Assembly (NCBI GenBank): GCA_014338405.1 | Contig: JTDE01000123.1 | Coordinates: 62,001 to 126,000, forward strand | Origin: Paragonimus skrjabini miyazakii | Taxonomy: Eukaryota; Platyhelminthes; Trematoda; Plagiorchiida; Troglotrematidae | Direction of reading: 5' to 3' | Length of the DNA: 64,000 nt | Part shown: positions 37,801-48,840 of the stretch, piece by piece | Layout: the number at the start of each line of letters is the position of its first letter | Position numbering within the stretch: position 1 is the first letter of the stretch | Made by a program: the position numbers and the translations under genes | Notes under the pieces: model-generated | Seen by the model: the letters and a program-made list of their open reading frames with translations, nothing else | Database searches by the model: none | What the model was told of the DNA's origin: nothing

Positions 37801-37904
37801 ATTTTATCTTCCGTAGTAACGATTTTTGGCTGATATCGGTACTGTTGAAACCCTGCACCGACTATCTAGATGATACCCACGGAGAAAGAACATACACAGA
37901 TGTA
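34830..37904. other. Gene-poor stretch
   Basis: No recognised gene. On the minus strand at 36451-36484 there is CTGATGAAGGCGGATATTTG with GAAA about 20 bases further, another PLE-end-like signature. Frames at 35715-35942 and 36054-36287 (minus) have no recognisable motif. Confidence 0.35.
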
Positions 37905-38188
37905 ACGTGCGACCAAAACCAGCAGGCGCGCACTAGTTAAATTTGAATTGGTGACGGAGCGTGCTGTTGTGTTGTCGGCGCCGTTTTGGTTATCGTTTGT
38001 GTAGGTCGTGTGCATGGCTTACTGGGTCTTTGGCTCATGATTTTTCGTGTTGTTTCCTTTTACAGGATTGCTGCTGGAATCTCCAACGTCGGAAGAACGC
38101 TGTCCCCCGGCGTCTCTACTTTGCCCCTAACGTTGGTCCGCAGGCGTAACGGACAACCGGAGTAAAGACAGTCGGCTTGCATGTTACA
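37905..38188 (+). repeat. Dispersed repeat R, copy 1, with intron-like segment
   Basis: Shares sequence over its full length with 44371-44646 and 60758-61027. The internal segment 38001-38065 begins GTAGGTCGTGTGCATGGCTT and ends TTTCCTTTTACAG, so it has the form of a 65-base intron. The flanks GTTGTGTTGTCGGCGCCGTT and TCGGAAGAACGCTGTCC are the best conserved parts. The 5' boundary lies near ACGTGCGACCAAAACCAG. It encodes nothing recognisable; the frame at 38177-38386 begins at its end. Confidence 0.65.
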
Positions 38189-41100
38189 CGGACTACAGTT
38201 GACCATTTGAAACATACGCCTCAAGCTGGTGTGTCCAAATACGTTGCAGAAAAGCGCCGGTTGGCCACTACCGTCAACAAGCCTGTCGGGTCCTGTTCAA
38301 AGATGACAGTAGTTGACTGGACGTTACAGCAGTCCAAATGTCCAATTTGTCTGAGTCAGAGTGAAGACAGAGCTCGAGGACAGTGACAGAATCTTGCCTA
38401 CTGGCTATCCACGGACTAAGATAGATCAGAAGAAGTTAACATAAGGTAAAATGCCCTGCAATTGTGAGATATCTTTAAATGATACGTTCACATGATATTT
38501 AAGATCCATAGGACATTTATATATTAGGAAATCTGAAGACCTATGCACACCTGAATATGTGTTGAACAGTTTAGAAGGAAAATGTAAATAAGAGAATTGT
38601 TTCACTGTTAAAGGGTTGGCAACAGAAAAAATGCGGAAGGGTAGATCAGAGGATAGTTGACGGAAGACAAGACCAACCCTCTCTATCAAGAAGACGACAA
38701 CCACGCTATACTAAACGGCAAGCACTTCGACTCAACTACTGGGGACGCAGCTACGGCACACTATGTTAAGCTGTCCCAGATTGGGTACACTCGGATGCTA
38801 AGATAGTGTTCGCTATAAGTCAGATGGATAATTCGATGTTATAACTTTATCGAGTTACCCTTGATGTGGTTTATTGGCACAAGTATTTTCCCTTAGAAGG
38901 TTTGCGGTCGATAAGGGATTCTATTTGGATTATGAATGTTAGGCAGAATTATTGATGTGTCAAACCACGTAATAAAATCCTTCTTCCTCATCACATACTT
39001 TTATTGAATTTTTGTTGTGGCATACAGTGATGAGTAAAATAACACGAACGAAAAAACATTTTAATTTACGCTACTGGTCAAGACTTAAAAGCGGAGTGAC
39101 TGAAAGTTCCATCATTTGGCCAAGGCCACCCACTTATGAAAGTCGCATTAGGTGTAGGATCATTGACTTGTGCGAACGAAAATCAGGGTACCGCAACCTG
39201 ATCGTGACTGATTCACTGTTCACCCAAATGTGCAGGGTGGTTGATGAAAATTGCGTCCATGTAACTACTACAGATAAGTTTTGCTAAATTTCATGCATTG
39301 ATTGATGTCAGTCACGTTGGATACAGTAGCGTTTTCTAAATACACTGCTCAAGGGCTTAACTTGTGGCACATTCTACTGTGCGCTGATGATTAGTTAAAC
39401 GTGTGATTTCAACTTTTGCCACGATGAGAGGTAAAGCAGATGCTGGAGTTGAAAACAGGTACACAGTCTGACTAGTCTTCAAGTGCGAGTGTGTAGTCAG
39501 TGAGAAGGTCATCTTGGGATGCACGGTTAGGCAAAATAATTGGCATGATCAGATTTGACAAAATACCCCGCGTGACCGGACGGAAAATATGAAATTACTC
39601 AACAACCAGGACAAAAATGGAACAGCGGTCGTTCACCAAAACTAGTGGAACTAGTGGAACTAACCATAAGTTAAGATCGATAACTTAAGATGCACTCGTG
39701 CCTTTATTAAAGCAAATGTTGGTAGTGATTATTTCCATTTGCTCGGGCGGGTGACATAGAAGATTTTGTTGAGTATTTTTGCTGTGGTTTTGTTTAAACA
39801 AAGTTATTAACCTCATTGACGTCGGGAGAAGTACTGGGCTGCCACCTTCATCTTATTCAATTTTATTAGTAATTCATACTCAGACAGAAGCGGACCAGCA
39901 CGCCGTACACTCACTACGTATGATGCATGCAAGACTCTAGAGGGGTACTACGGAATTGTTCCCCAAAACCAATAAGTGGTTGGAAGAATCAGAATATCAC
40001 GGCCGTTGTCGTTAGTACTCCACTTAAAGTGAGACCAGCTTCTGGTGTACATAAAGTTATAACTACGTTTGACCATTTTAGATTATTTCTGGTCATGGGC
40101 TACACCATAAACTATCAATGTTCCATAAGGATGGCAAAACTCGCGTTACCTGTTCTCTTCTAATTTTGGCAAAATGCTCAAAAGTCGTTTAAGTTAGAAA
40201 GAAGCCGGGTTTCAAAAAAGGCATTAAGTTTAAACCCTGTTTTGCTGGATTTATTAATAAACAGAAATATTATTGCAAGCTTCTCTCAACCCTTCATTTT
40301 AATTTGTATTCCTGAGTACTTTCTTATAGTTCCAAACGATATCTATTTTATATACTTCCAGTAAAGTTCATCCCAAAGTCCACGTTGCAGTAGACAACAC
40401 TCCAGTATGCACTGGATTGACTGTTCCACCACAAATGACATGTAATGTTACTGAAGTATTTTTAAAAGTGTGAGAGACAGTCATAGGTTATTAAGTATGT
40501 TCTTATAATGTTGACGTTAGCAAACATGATTAAAAGCCAAATAAATGGCTTTTTATTTACGACGTTCGCGCCTTCTCATAAATTCAGAACACCGCCTCCT
40601 AACTTTATTTAGTGGACAGTAGTAAATCATTCTGTAGGTCGCCATAAATTTATTTAGATTGCCAAAACGAATAGTCGGTCAAATACAGCTAGTCAATTGA
40701 TTTTGCGTTGTTATTGATCGTTTACTTACATACCGTGATTTAGTCAAGTCCTTCCGCAAGTCCAGTCAGGTACGGCTTAAAACATCCGCATTGATGCGGT
40801 GTCAACTTACGTTAAATCATCTCTAATGTTTCTGGTTGGTTGGGCGGACCTTCCTTCGCCTGGTTGACATTTATAAACACTTACGATGACCATAAGGGAA
40901 GCTGGCGATCAGACTAGTCGGTCGTCAGGCTTTCATGTGCTGCACATTAATCATCGCACGGAAAGCGAGTCTGCTATTTGCCTGATTTGCTAACAGAATG
41001 GCTCCTTAACATTTTCGTATACAAAATTCAACAAACTCAGGAAACATGCATTTATACCGAACGGTGAAACTGAAATCAACCGAGTTGGTTTTACAGCGTA

Positions 41101-41985
41101 CTATTCAAATGAAAGTACTTAAAATGGCGGCCGATATTCACATCGGTAAGAAAAACATTTTCTACCGAATCTAATACTTTCTAGGTTACCGTTTGTTTGT
41201 TTGAACGAATGTATCCTCCGGCTTATAAGATAAATGTTCCAGCAAAATATTTACAACCTAATCGATTTCAACAATTTTGAACACATTTTTCATCCGATTG
41301 GGCGGGGGGAAAAGGCGAGGAAAGTGATTAATTGAGGAGGTAATTTATGGTTTGTGTGTTATTGTTCCTGTACATTACAATAGGAAGGAATTAACGATGA
41401 ACCTAACGGTCCACAACAAATGGCTTCATTTGGCTAGATGACGGTTGTGTTACTGCTCGGTAATCAGTACACAATATATCAGCTTTTTCTGTTACGGATG
41501 GCAACGGAAGAAGATGGAATCCTTCCCATTCTAATCAACCGACCCAATCAACTTTCCACGACCAGTTTTGTATGGTTCACTTACTTGAAGTATCAAGGTT
41601 ATTTGTTCTGTTGGTTGTGTATCAATAGACATCCCTTCTTAGTAGCTAGCAAGCTGAATGGCTTTACCACATCGTTGGTAGATTGAACTGATGGATCAGT
41701 AGCGAAGCACTTTATAAATAGACTGAAAACTATTCGCAGTTGATCGTTGTGGACAACTTCAGCAAAACTTTTCAAGTGGCTGATGTCAAATAGGAGCGTT
41801 GAACATGTATTCTGTTATTGTTAGAGCTCATCACGTGTGGATAGTTATGGTAATAATTAAAAATACTTGTATCTGTGTCTGTGGACGTTGCGGATATCTG
41901 ATTGTTTTCCAAGTCGGTTGAATAGCTAACAAACAATCCATCACTATGATAAGTAACCCATCAGTACGAATTTCTGTAAAGGACA
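38189..41985. other. Gene-poor stretch
   Basis: No recognisable gene. Frames at 39012-39287 (+, containing KSGVTESSIIWPRPPTYES) and 41438-41686 (+) look slightly protein-like, but neither has a family match or both splice borders. Confidence 0.3.
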
Positions 41986-42058
41986 TATCCTTGTTACGAC
42001 TGGGGTTTGAACTCCGAACTACGTTCTTATGAAGTGACCGCATTATGTCATTAGCTTC
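41986..42058 (-). mobile_element. tRNA-derived SINE (family A), truncated
   Basis: The minus strand reads CTAATGACATAATGCGG, ACTTCATAAGAACGTAG and CGGAGTTCAAACCCCAG (box B). It aligns with the 5' half of the copy at 14100-14234 after a deletion across box A. Confidence 0.5.
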
Positions 42059-42230
42059 AGACTAGGAACCATCAAATTATGACATAAACATCCGACTTTA
42101 CTCGCAAGTGAGTTATCCTCAATGTGTTCGTCATCTCAGGTGTGGGCATAGTAACTGCCCTGCTACATCCACTCAGTAACTTCACTACACGGAATTATCA
42201 ACCAAGTTGCAGTAACAGGCTTCACATTAC

Positions 42231-42327
42231 CTTTTCAGCGACGTTGTCTTCATACAACTGACGAATAGTCCAGGTACGTGAAAATCTGTATAGAACATCG
42301 TCCACACTACAATGACATGCTGGTCTA
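42231..42327 (-). CDS. Possible internal exon, protein unknown
   Basis: A minus-strand frame bounded by an acceptor (GCGATATTCAG|T, exon from 42327) and a strong donor (GAAAAG|GTAATG, exon to 42231), giving 97 bases. The translation contains RPACHCSVDDVLYRFSRTWT followed by IRQLYEDNVAEK. The composition is protein-like and amphipathic, but no family is recognised. Short segments bracketed by splice-like signals arise by chance in DNA of this length, so the call rests mainly on the quality of the donor and of the translation. Confidence 0.25.
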
Positions 42328-42329
42328 CT

Positions 42330-44370
42330 GAATATCGCCAAAAAATGGAGACTAAACTTTGAATCTTGGTTGTTACATGGATGTGCACTATTTCTAAACT
42401 TTAACAAGAGCTAGTCCTTGGTCACTAGTTTCTTTCCAAAAGGATGGGCTATAAAATCTGCCTTTATGTAATATCCTTGTTTCAATTCTGAGTGGTGCTC
42501 AGATGATGTCAGTGGGTAACTTCGATCTCACATCGGATAGTGATATTGATTTTTACTTATCTGGAGCAGGATGTTTCGAGCTTGTACGCGAACATCAGAA
42601 AATACTAATCTTGTATTGACTTCTATCAATGACTATAGTAGCCAGACCGAACTGTTATTTAAATAGACATACTACGTGCATTTACGTGGGTATAAACAAA
42701 CTGAAATTGATTATTCAGTTTCAGTATGCATGTATCATGTTCGAGTAAGGCAGCTTGTGAGACCAATACGGTAGTTATTTAGGTTAATCCCCACATATAA
42801 GAAATTAACACTGTAAGATGCACCGTATGAAGGACTTGAATAACTAAACTCAATTAAGTGGGAAATAAAACTTTAATGATTTTCATTCAATTGTATTATC
42901 TAAATCGTTTCCTACAGCTCAAAACCTTCGGCTGAATGCGATGTTAAACGCTTCGCAACAAAACATTCGTGTTTCTCATACCATATTATGAATGAAGACT
43001 GCTTAAATCGGAAAAGGTGTACGTACATGTTTCAATTTAAGTTAATTTAAATTCACTGTGCCGGCTGTTTCAAAATTACCCCTTCGACTGTCAGTGTTAA
43101 ACGCATACTCGTATTTGCTTTAAAGTTCCGCGAAGGTTGCATGCACAGCTAACACTGTTTGTTTTATCCATTAGGATAAGCAACCACTTGTGTGTGCACA
43201 AGCATAACAACGTCTGACAAATCAACAACTGCCTCTTGACTGTGTAAATTTTCTTACCTATCAAGTCACATGAGTAAGCTGACTTGAGTAAGACATGATT
43301 GTATGTGGTCAATTGAAGATTGTTATGTGGACGGATGCCTTTATACGTACTCCCTCCAGACTGGTTAGCTGATTGACTGGTCAGTTGACTCAGCAAGAAG
43401 AACACAATAGAAATAAATTCTAAAAATGCAGTAAACAGTTGCATTACTATAATACTCCATTAGCATAGTTTCAAGGGTTCAAGGAAGTCTTCAATTCTAA
43501 GAACATTCACTTGCCACGTTCCATGCGGGTTCGTATATAGCTCATGTAGGGTAGCTGACTTTATCACAGGAAAGTATTGACAATAAAGATACTCATTCCA
43601 CTGGTACACCGGCTGAACGAGGTCAATATAGATGCTTCTAACAACCTTCCAAGACCAAAGGATCTAATGAGCACAGACAAATACCATTATTGTAGTCGGT
43701 GTGTCTGACTTTAGAAAGATCTTGTATTTGCTTCAAAACGGCAAGTGAATCTTTCTAGCGTAGCTCGTTGATACCCGAAGTAATAGTCACTTATACAAAC
43801 CGTCTAACTTTACCGGAGCACAGTAATCGAATCTTGACTACTATGAATAAGTTTATTAACTGAACAAATGATCCGTTCGTGGCACTCCGGTTTTTCATCG
43901 TTACAAAAAAGTCTGGAATCAGACCATCTAGTTTTTTATTTGAGTCTTAAGTTGAAAACCCCATGCACACATGATTGACTGATCCCAGCAATTCTTGGAC
44001 CGGTCTGGAAACTTCTCTTGCTTGATCGATGTGATCCACGGATTACCCGGTATGCGTACAGTAACCGACATTGTTGTCCATAACGATCCGTGTAGAATAC
44101 CTCCGTTTGGTTGCATTCACGCCTTAATCACCGATTACCCTAAGAAGCCGGAGGTAGGATTGACGAATCACTCAGTCAACGCTGTAACATCTTCCTGCAG
44201 ATAATAGATTAAGTTAGTTTACTTCAAAATGTTCAGGGTTACATATGATAGCGATAGCTGTGGTACGATTAAAGCACAAATAGAAACGCAAAAGAATGTG
44301 CATTTTTTCCACCTGTTAAAGCCCACGAAAGTATGGGCATTGTTTATACGCCTACGAGGTTAACATTGCA
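42330..44370. other. Gene-poor stretch
   Basis: No recognisable gene or element; the 115-codon minus frame at 43097-43444 has no identifiable motif. Confidence 0.3.
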
Positions 44371-44646
44371 ACATGCGGTCAAAACCAGTAAGCACACACG
44401 GGTTTACTTTGAATTATGTAACAGGACGTGTTGCTGTGTTGTTGACGCCGTTTTGGTTTTCGTTTGTGTAAGTCGTGTGCATGGCTTACTTGGCTGACAT
44501 TTGTTTGTGTTGTTTCCTTTTGTAGGACTGTTGTTGGAACCTCTACATCGGAAGAACGTTGTCCCCCAATGTTTCCATGTCACCGTACAGTTAATCCACG
44601 AGTCTCATGGACAACCAGAGTGGAAGCGGTTGGCTTGTATGTTACA
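44371..44646 (+). repeat. Dispersed repeat R, copy 2, with intron-like segment
   Basis: Starts ACATGCGGTCAAAACCAG. The intron-like segment 44468-44525 (58 bases) begins GTAAGTCGTGTGCATGGCTT and ends TTTCCTTTTGTAG; it is shorter than in the other two copies through a small deletion (the GGGTCTTTGGCTC region). The downstream part reads ACATCGGAAGAACGTTGTCC and ends near GGTTGGCTTGTATGTTACAA. Confidence 0.65.
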
Positions 44647-45429
44647 ACACAAATGGCGATTCTAAAAAGCACAACTTCACTTGAGCACCATGGCCAGTGA
44701 ACAATAAAATTCAACTGGTTTTGCGAAACTACACATATTCTTACAAATACGAATCTACACACTTATTATAAAACGTATTTTGAGGCGATATAAACCCAGC
44801 TCGGTAGGCTGCATGACCTAGTACACCTAACACACTCAGCTTGATTGATAATGGATGGTCATCCTAAGAGAAACATCAGATGTGTCAACAAGTACGTTCC
44901 AGTTGAATGCTTTCGATGCAGTAAAAACCGAGACAGTTAAAAACAGAACCAAACGTTTGATTGCGCGCAACTGGTACCAGTTAGGGCAAACCGGGGCTGT
45001 ATATGACCAGTTAGCCATGCGATGCAATTTCACCGAGACTGTTGTCAGGGAGGATGGATTATTTTATTAAAAGTTAAGGGCAAATCATAAGCATTACTAA
45101 GGTACAATAGAAGTACGCGCAAGAGATAAGGTTAGCGGTTCATAACTTTCAGCTTTACTGGATTTGTTAACAATGACTTAGGGTCGCCAAGCAACTTGGA
45201 AGGAGAGGAATCAATTGTGTATAGGTGTAAATTACAAACAGCTTTTGAGTACATCAGTGGTAACTTGCCTGAACTATGCAACATATCGGTGAACCATATT
45301 AAAGTCTAGTTAGTAAAGCCACTAGGGCGGAACTGAAGCTATTCTTGGTCGCTCTGAGATGCTGTACTACCAAAATAGCAAGACCATTGGTGAGGCGTTA
45401 TATCATTCTTTGTGAATCAGCTGTCCACC
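44647..45429. other. No gene recognised
   Basis: A 71-codon plus frame at 44855-45070 (with NRTKRLIARNWYQLGQTGAV) has balanced composition but no recognised family. Confidence 0.3.
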
Positions 45430-45770
45430 AAAAATCCGAAAAACGTTCGCTGTCACCCGTTCCGTAAAAGACAATTACGGAGAAAAGGCTGCAAACTATC
45501 GTCCAACAGCAGACACTTGGTGGTTTTCAAGATAAAAGATAGCTTACTGGATTACTTTTAGTCTATAGTAGTAGGCGACAAAATCTTCAGTAAGGCTTCC
45601 GTAAGAAATTTTCCAGCTCTAAACACCTGTTGACTGCCCCTAGAAACAACTTACCGCTCAACGACTGCCTACGCGAGGTTACCCGCATTCACCAGCACAA
45701 TTTCGCTGAGCACACGGAGGACAGTGAACTATCCGTATCAGTATGCGCACTAGACTGGGGACTTTAATAT
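45430..45770 (+). pseudogene. LINE reverse transcriptase relic (CR1/Jockey-like)
   Basis: Three plus-strand frames carry consecutive RT landmarks. 45452-45530 gives VTRSVKDNYGEKAANYRPTA (the G.K..ANYRPI motif before the palm). The next frame gives VFKIKDSLLDYF. 45590-45768 gives GFRKKFSSSKHLLTAPRN (the GFR...S....L motif) followed by a run of about 40 further codons. This is the fingers/motif-A region of a non-LTR RT in which Ile of YRPI has become Thr and two indels have shifted the frame. It is unlike the RTE element at 31-34 kb, so it is a different LINE family. The rest of the RT, including YADD, is missing. Confidence 0.6.
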
Positions 45771-46185
45771 CAGACAATTCAAGGTTATCTACAGTTTGCA
45801 CAATCATGTCTTAAAGGTGGGAACATTCACAAACGTCACTGGAATAAATTCTAGAATCTTCTTTCCGAAACGTTTTTAAATTTGTTTACCACCATAATAC
45901 GTCCACATCTGAAAACTACCATTAAGAATTGTCCGTCTTTTCTTAAAGGGATTCTAAAGAATTCTGTGTTCAAAATATCTACCGACCTAATTCCTTAACA
46001 AAAGTGATTCACTTACAAGTCTGTCCACTAGCAGGTCTTTGACGAAATAACGATGAATTCTGAAAACCTGTTCTTTCAAATCAGAATATGGAAGGGACAG
46101 GCTGCGGTATAACCAGAATCCCTTCAGAGTTATGCTTAATCCAACTCTGCGGTTGTAGCTGAATATCTTCAGAGTTCCAAAAGTC

Positions 46186-46277
46186 TTCGGTGTTTCATCA
46201 TCAGGCTAAATACAACACATTTATATGGGTTCGATAGGGGGGCGGTAGATAACATAATACTGAAGCGAGAGATTTCA
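46186..46277 (-). repeat. Inverted repeat, left arm (PLE 3' end)
   Basis: Matches the reverse complement of 46620-46711 at 91 of 92 positions by eye. It contains the CTGATGA...GAAA PLE tail on the minus strand. Confidence 0.85.
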
Positions 46278-46470
46278 GATTTCAATCAAACCATCGGATC
46301 AATCGTTCAGACCAATCTACCGAATATGCGGGATACAATCGAAACAGGTCAAAGGTCGTATGCTATCAATTGCAGAGGCGATTGCAATTCGCCTATACTC
46401 ACCACCACTATGCGCTCAAAAACGGCTAGTCAAAACGTTGAACCTTCCATGGCCTTGTGCGCAAACCCAG

Positions 46471-46570
46471 NNNNNNNNNNNNNNNNNNNNNNNNNNNNNN
46501 NNNNNNNNNNNNNNNNNNNNNNNNNNNNNNNNNNNNNNNNNNNNNNNNNNNNNNNNNNNNNNNNNNNNNN
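46471..46570. other. Assembly gap (100 N)
   Basis: A run of 100 N, the conventional size for a gap of unknown length. It lies in the spacer of the 46186/46711 inverted repeat, so the true spacer length and the arm orientation are not certain. Confidence 0.99.
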
Positions 46571-46619
46571 ATGTTATGTAACTAAGTCTCATGACTCAAA
46601 CCAGACAGAAACTGTTGAC

Positions 46620-46730
46620 TGAAATCTCTCGCTTCAGTATTATGTTATCTACCGCCCCCCTATCGAACCCATATAAATGTGTTGTATTAAGCCTGATGAT
46701 GAAACACCGAAAACGAGCTTGTTTGCTACG
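46620..46730 (+). repeat. Inverted repeat, right arm (PLE 3' end)
   Basis: 46620-46711 pairs with 46186-46277. Beyond the arm the PLE tail continues as AACGAGCTTGTTTGCTACGC, which the left arm lacks. The tail resembles those at 795-835 (-) and 55524-55560 (+). Confidence 0.8.
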
Positions 46731-48756
46731 CGTTTCTTCTCATGACTAAACCGGGCATATTCACAGTATTCCAAAAGTCTGTTGGATTGGCACGCACATC
46801 CGAGATACTGCGCTAATATTTGCCTGTCTGTCCTTTCGGTACACTTCCACAAGTCACTGAATGTGTACATCTAATGGAATGCTCGTACAGTGTGTTTCAT
46901 TGTTAAATGCCGTCATAACTGCAGGCAATTATCATTAATCAAGCCTCTTTTTTTATTAATTGTTGTGTACTTTTTCATTTTGTAAAGTAACCAACGCAGC
47001 AGCCTCCTCAGCTAATTCAGAGGCAGGACTGCCTAAGCAATGATGTTTCCCTCTTGTATAAAAATTTGCTAACCCACATACTAGCTCTAAACGAATTTCC
47101 AAGTCATAATTTACTTCCCCCGTCATTATTTCTCTGTGAACATTCATGTTGATCGCAAGATCAACGTGTGCAATAGGTCCGAACTTCAGTGCTCATAGAT
47201 GATATAGTGTGTATCGATCACCACTAGTTTTTTCAAAGCTTGTACAAATAAATTCATTTAGTCCTAGTGTTCCTGAGTTCCTGGGCTCAGATAACTGAGG
47301 ATTGTTGTTGTCTGGGTTTTATATTACATTTCAGTATTTTCTATTAAGAAGAAGCAATGAGCTTATAGCAAACCGACAACCGAACAACACAATCTACTAA
47401 TTATTCGATCGCACATGCAACTCACTGTGTGGTATATCGATAAAGCAGGTGTAAAAGTTCATATCGTTTTTAATCCATTTTGAGTGGCATAAAAGAATTC
47501 CTGCTCAGTATGCGTGTTCTTCCGAGAATGTTAAATGTTTTTCGTAGAGAGATATGTCAATCCATAGTACTTAACTAAGACACATTCTACCGGAATGTGT
47601 TAAATTATAAAGGATGTTATGTATGCGCAGATTACAAAATTGTATTTGTACTATTAATGAGAAATAATCAGTAAGTCCCGAGGCATAAGTTAATTTTTAT
47701 ATTAAACGTTTCACTGTTTTGGTGTAAAATGTCTTATGTAACAAGTTCCTTGGTCAGATTGTTAATTTAGACTAAGATTCTGGAGCTCGTCATAAACGTT
47801 ATGAGCACTGAGCAGGAGTTAACTACTTAACCGTGTCTAGGCGTGAGTTCTCTGGCTCTTATCATTATGCAATTACAGAGCACATACGTTTCAAGGTCAC
47901 TCGTGCTTGTGCAGTAGTACAGTAAATTGTCCATACTAATGCACTTTACCAAGAAGTATATACATATACAATTGACTCGTGGTTAAAGGCATCACAGTAT
48001 AATCTGCGTAAACAAGTGTTAATTCAGCTCAGTTTCTTAAAGATCATAAGGGACTACGATTCATCACATTCTACAGAATAGTGGATAGCAAGGTTTAACA
48101 CACAAAGTATACGTCGACAGTCGGCAAAAATCAACCACATAATTTTTCCTAGTTTCTTCGCCAAATGTCTCCAAATTCTTTCCAGATTTTTGCTTGTTCA
48201 GTATTCCTTGTTAGAGGTTCAACACTTCAAAATATGCGAACCGCCTGTCTGCAAAATTCTGTCCAATTCCGTTCATCCCCTCGACTGTGAACTCCCTAAC
48301 TTTGGATCCATTTAACATCAATCGATGCACATATCATTACATACAACTCATCTGTTATCCTTCGTTTACCACGTTCTAATTACTCCCGACAATTTCAGGA
48401 AGGAATGGTTCGTAAAGTTAAACTAAAGATTCCGTTAAGTATTCTGTCTCCTAAAGATGTCGTTGTGTGATTGTGAATATTCACCTCTCAGATCGCACGA
48501 AGCAATTCACTGATTGAATGATTGATTGATTTAAGCTGAAGAAAACATTATGTTGGAGATTGTATTTTTAACGTGCAGAATACAAACAGAACGTTTCCAA
48601 ATTACCACTGAAGTTTATTACCAACAAAAGGTATCTGGTGTTAGGGAAACATTATCGGTAATTGGTCGATATACAATTAAACAAAGGTAACCTATAAAGT
48701 TTGCATAAACCATATACCCAAATGGCGTACATTCCAAACACATGGCGAACGCTTAC
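46731..48756. other. Gene-poor stretch
   Basis: AT-rich; no element or gene recognised. Confidence 0.35.
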
Positions 48757-48840
48757 AGGCAACAACTCATTTGCGAGGTACTGTCGCTTTTCATTCCGAG
48801 CTTGATGGAATCTGTAGATCATCACAAATGCTGAACACAC
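48757..48840 (-). CDS. Possible internal exon, nucleotide-cyclase-like helix
   Basis: A minus-strand segment of 84 bases in phase 0, opened by a good acceptor (CACGATTTCTACAG|GTG) and closed by CCT|GTAAGC. It encodes 28 residues: VCSAFVMIYRFHQ, then ARNEKRQYLANELLP. A hydrophobic start runs into a charged helix ending in ELLP. In adenylyl cyclases the last membrane helix is followed by a helix of the form NEKxxxLxxxLLPxxVA before the catalytic domain. The spacing matches, and the bases after the proposed donor continue VSVRHVF, which also fits, so the exon may be longer. No catalytic cyclase domain was found in the window. It could be an isolated exon in a large gene, or chance. Confidence 0.3.

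Noticed and set aside
44521..44590. YIGRT in the translation of repeat R copy 2 as a GIY-YIG nuclease
   Set aside because: The frame is not shared by copy 1, and no cysteine pair or downstream R..EH is present.
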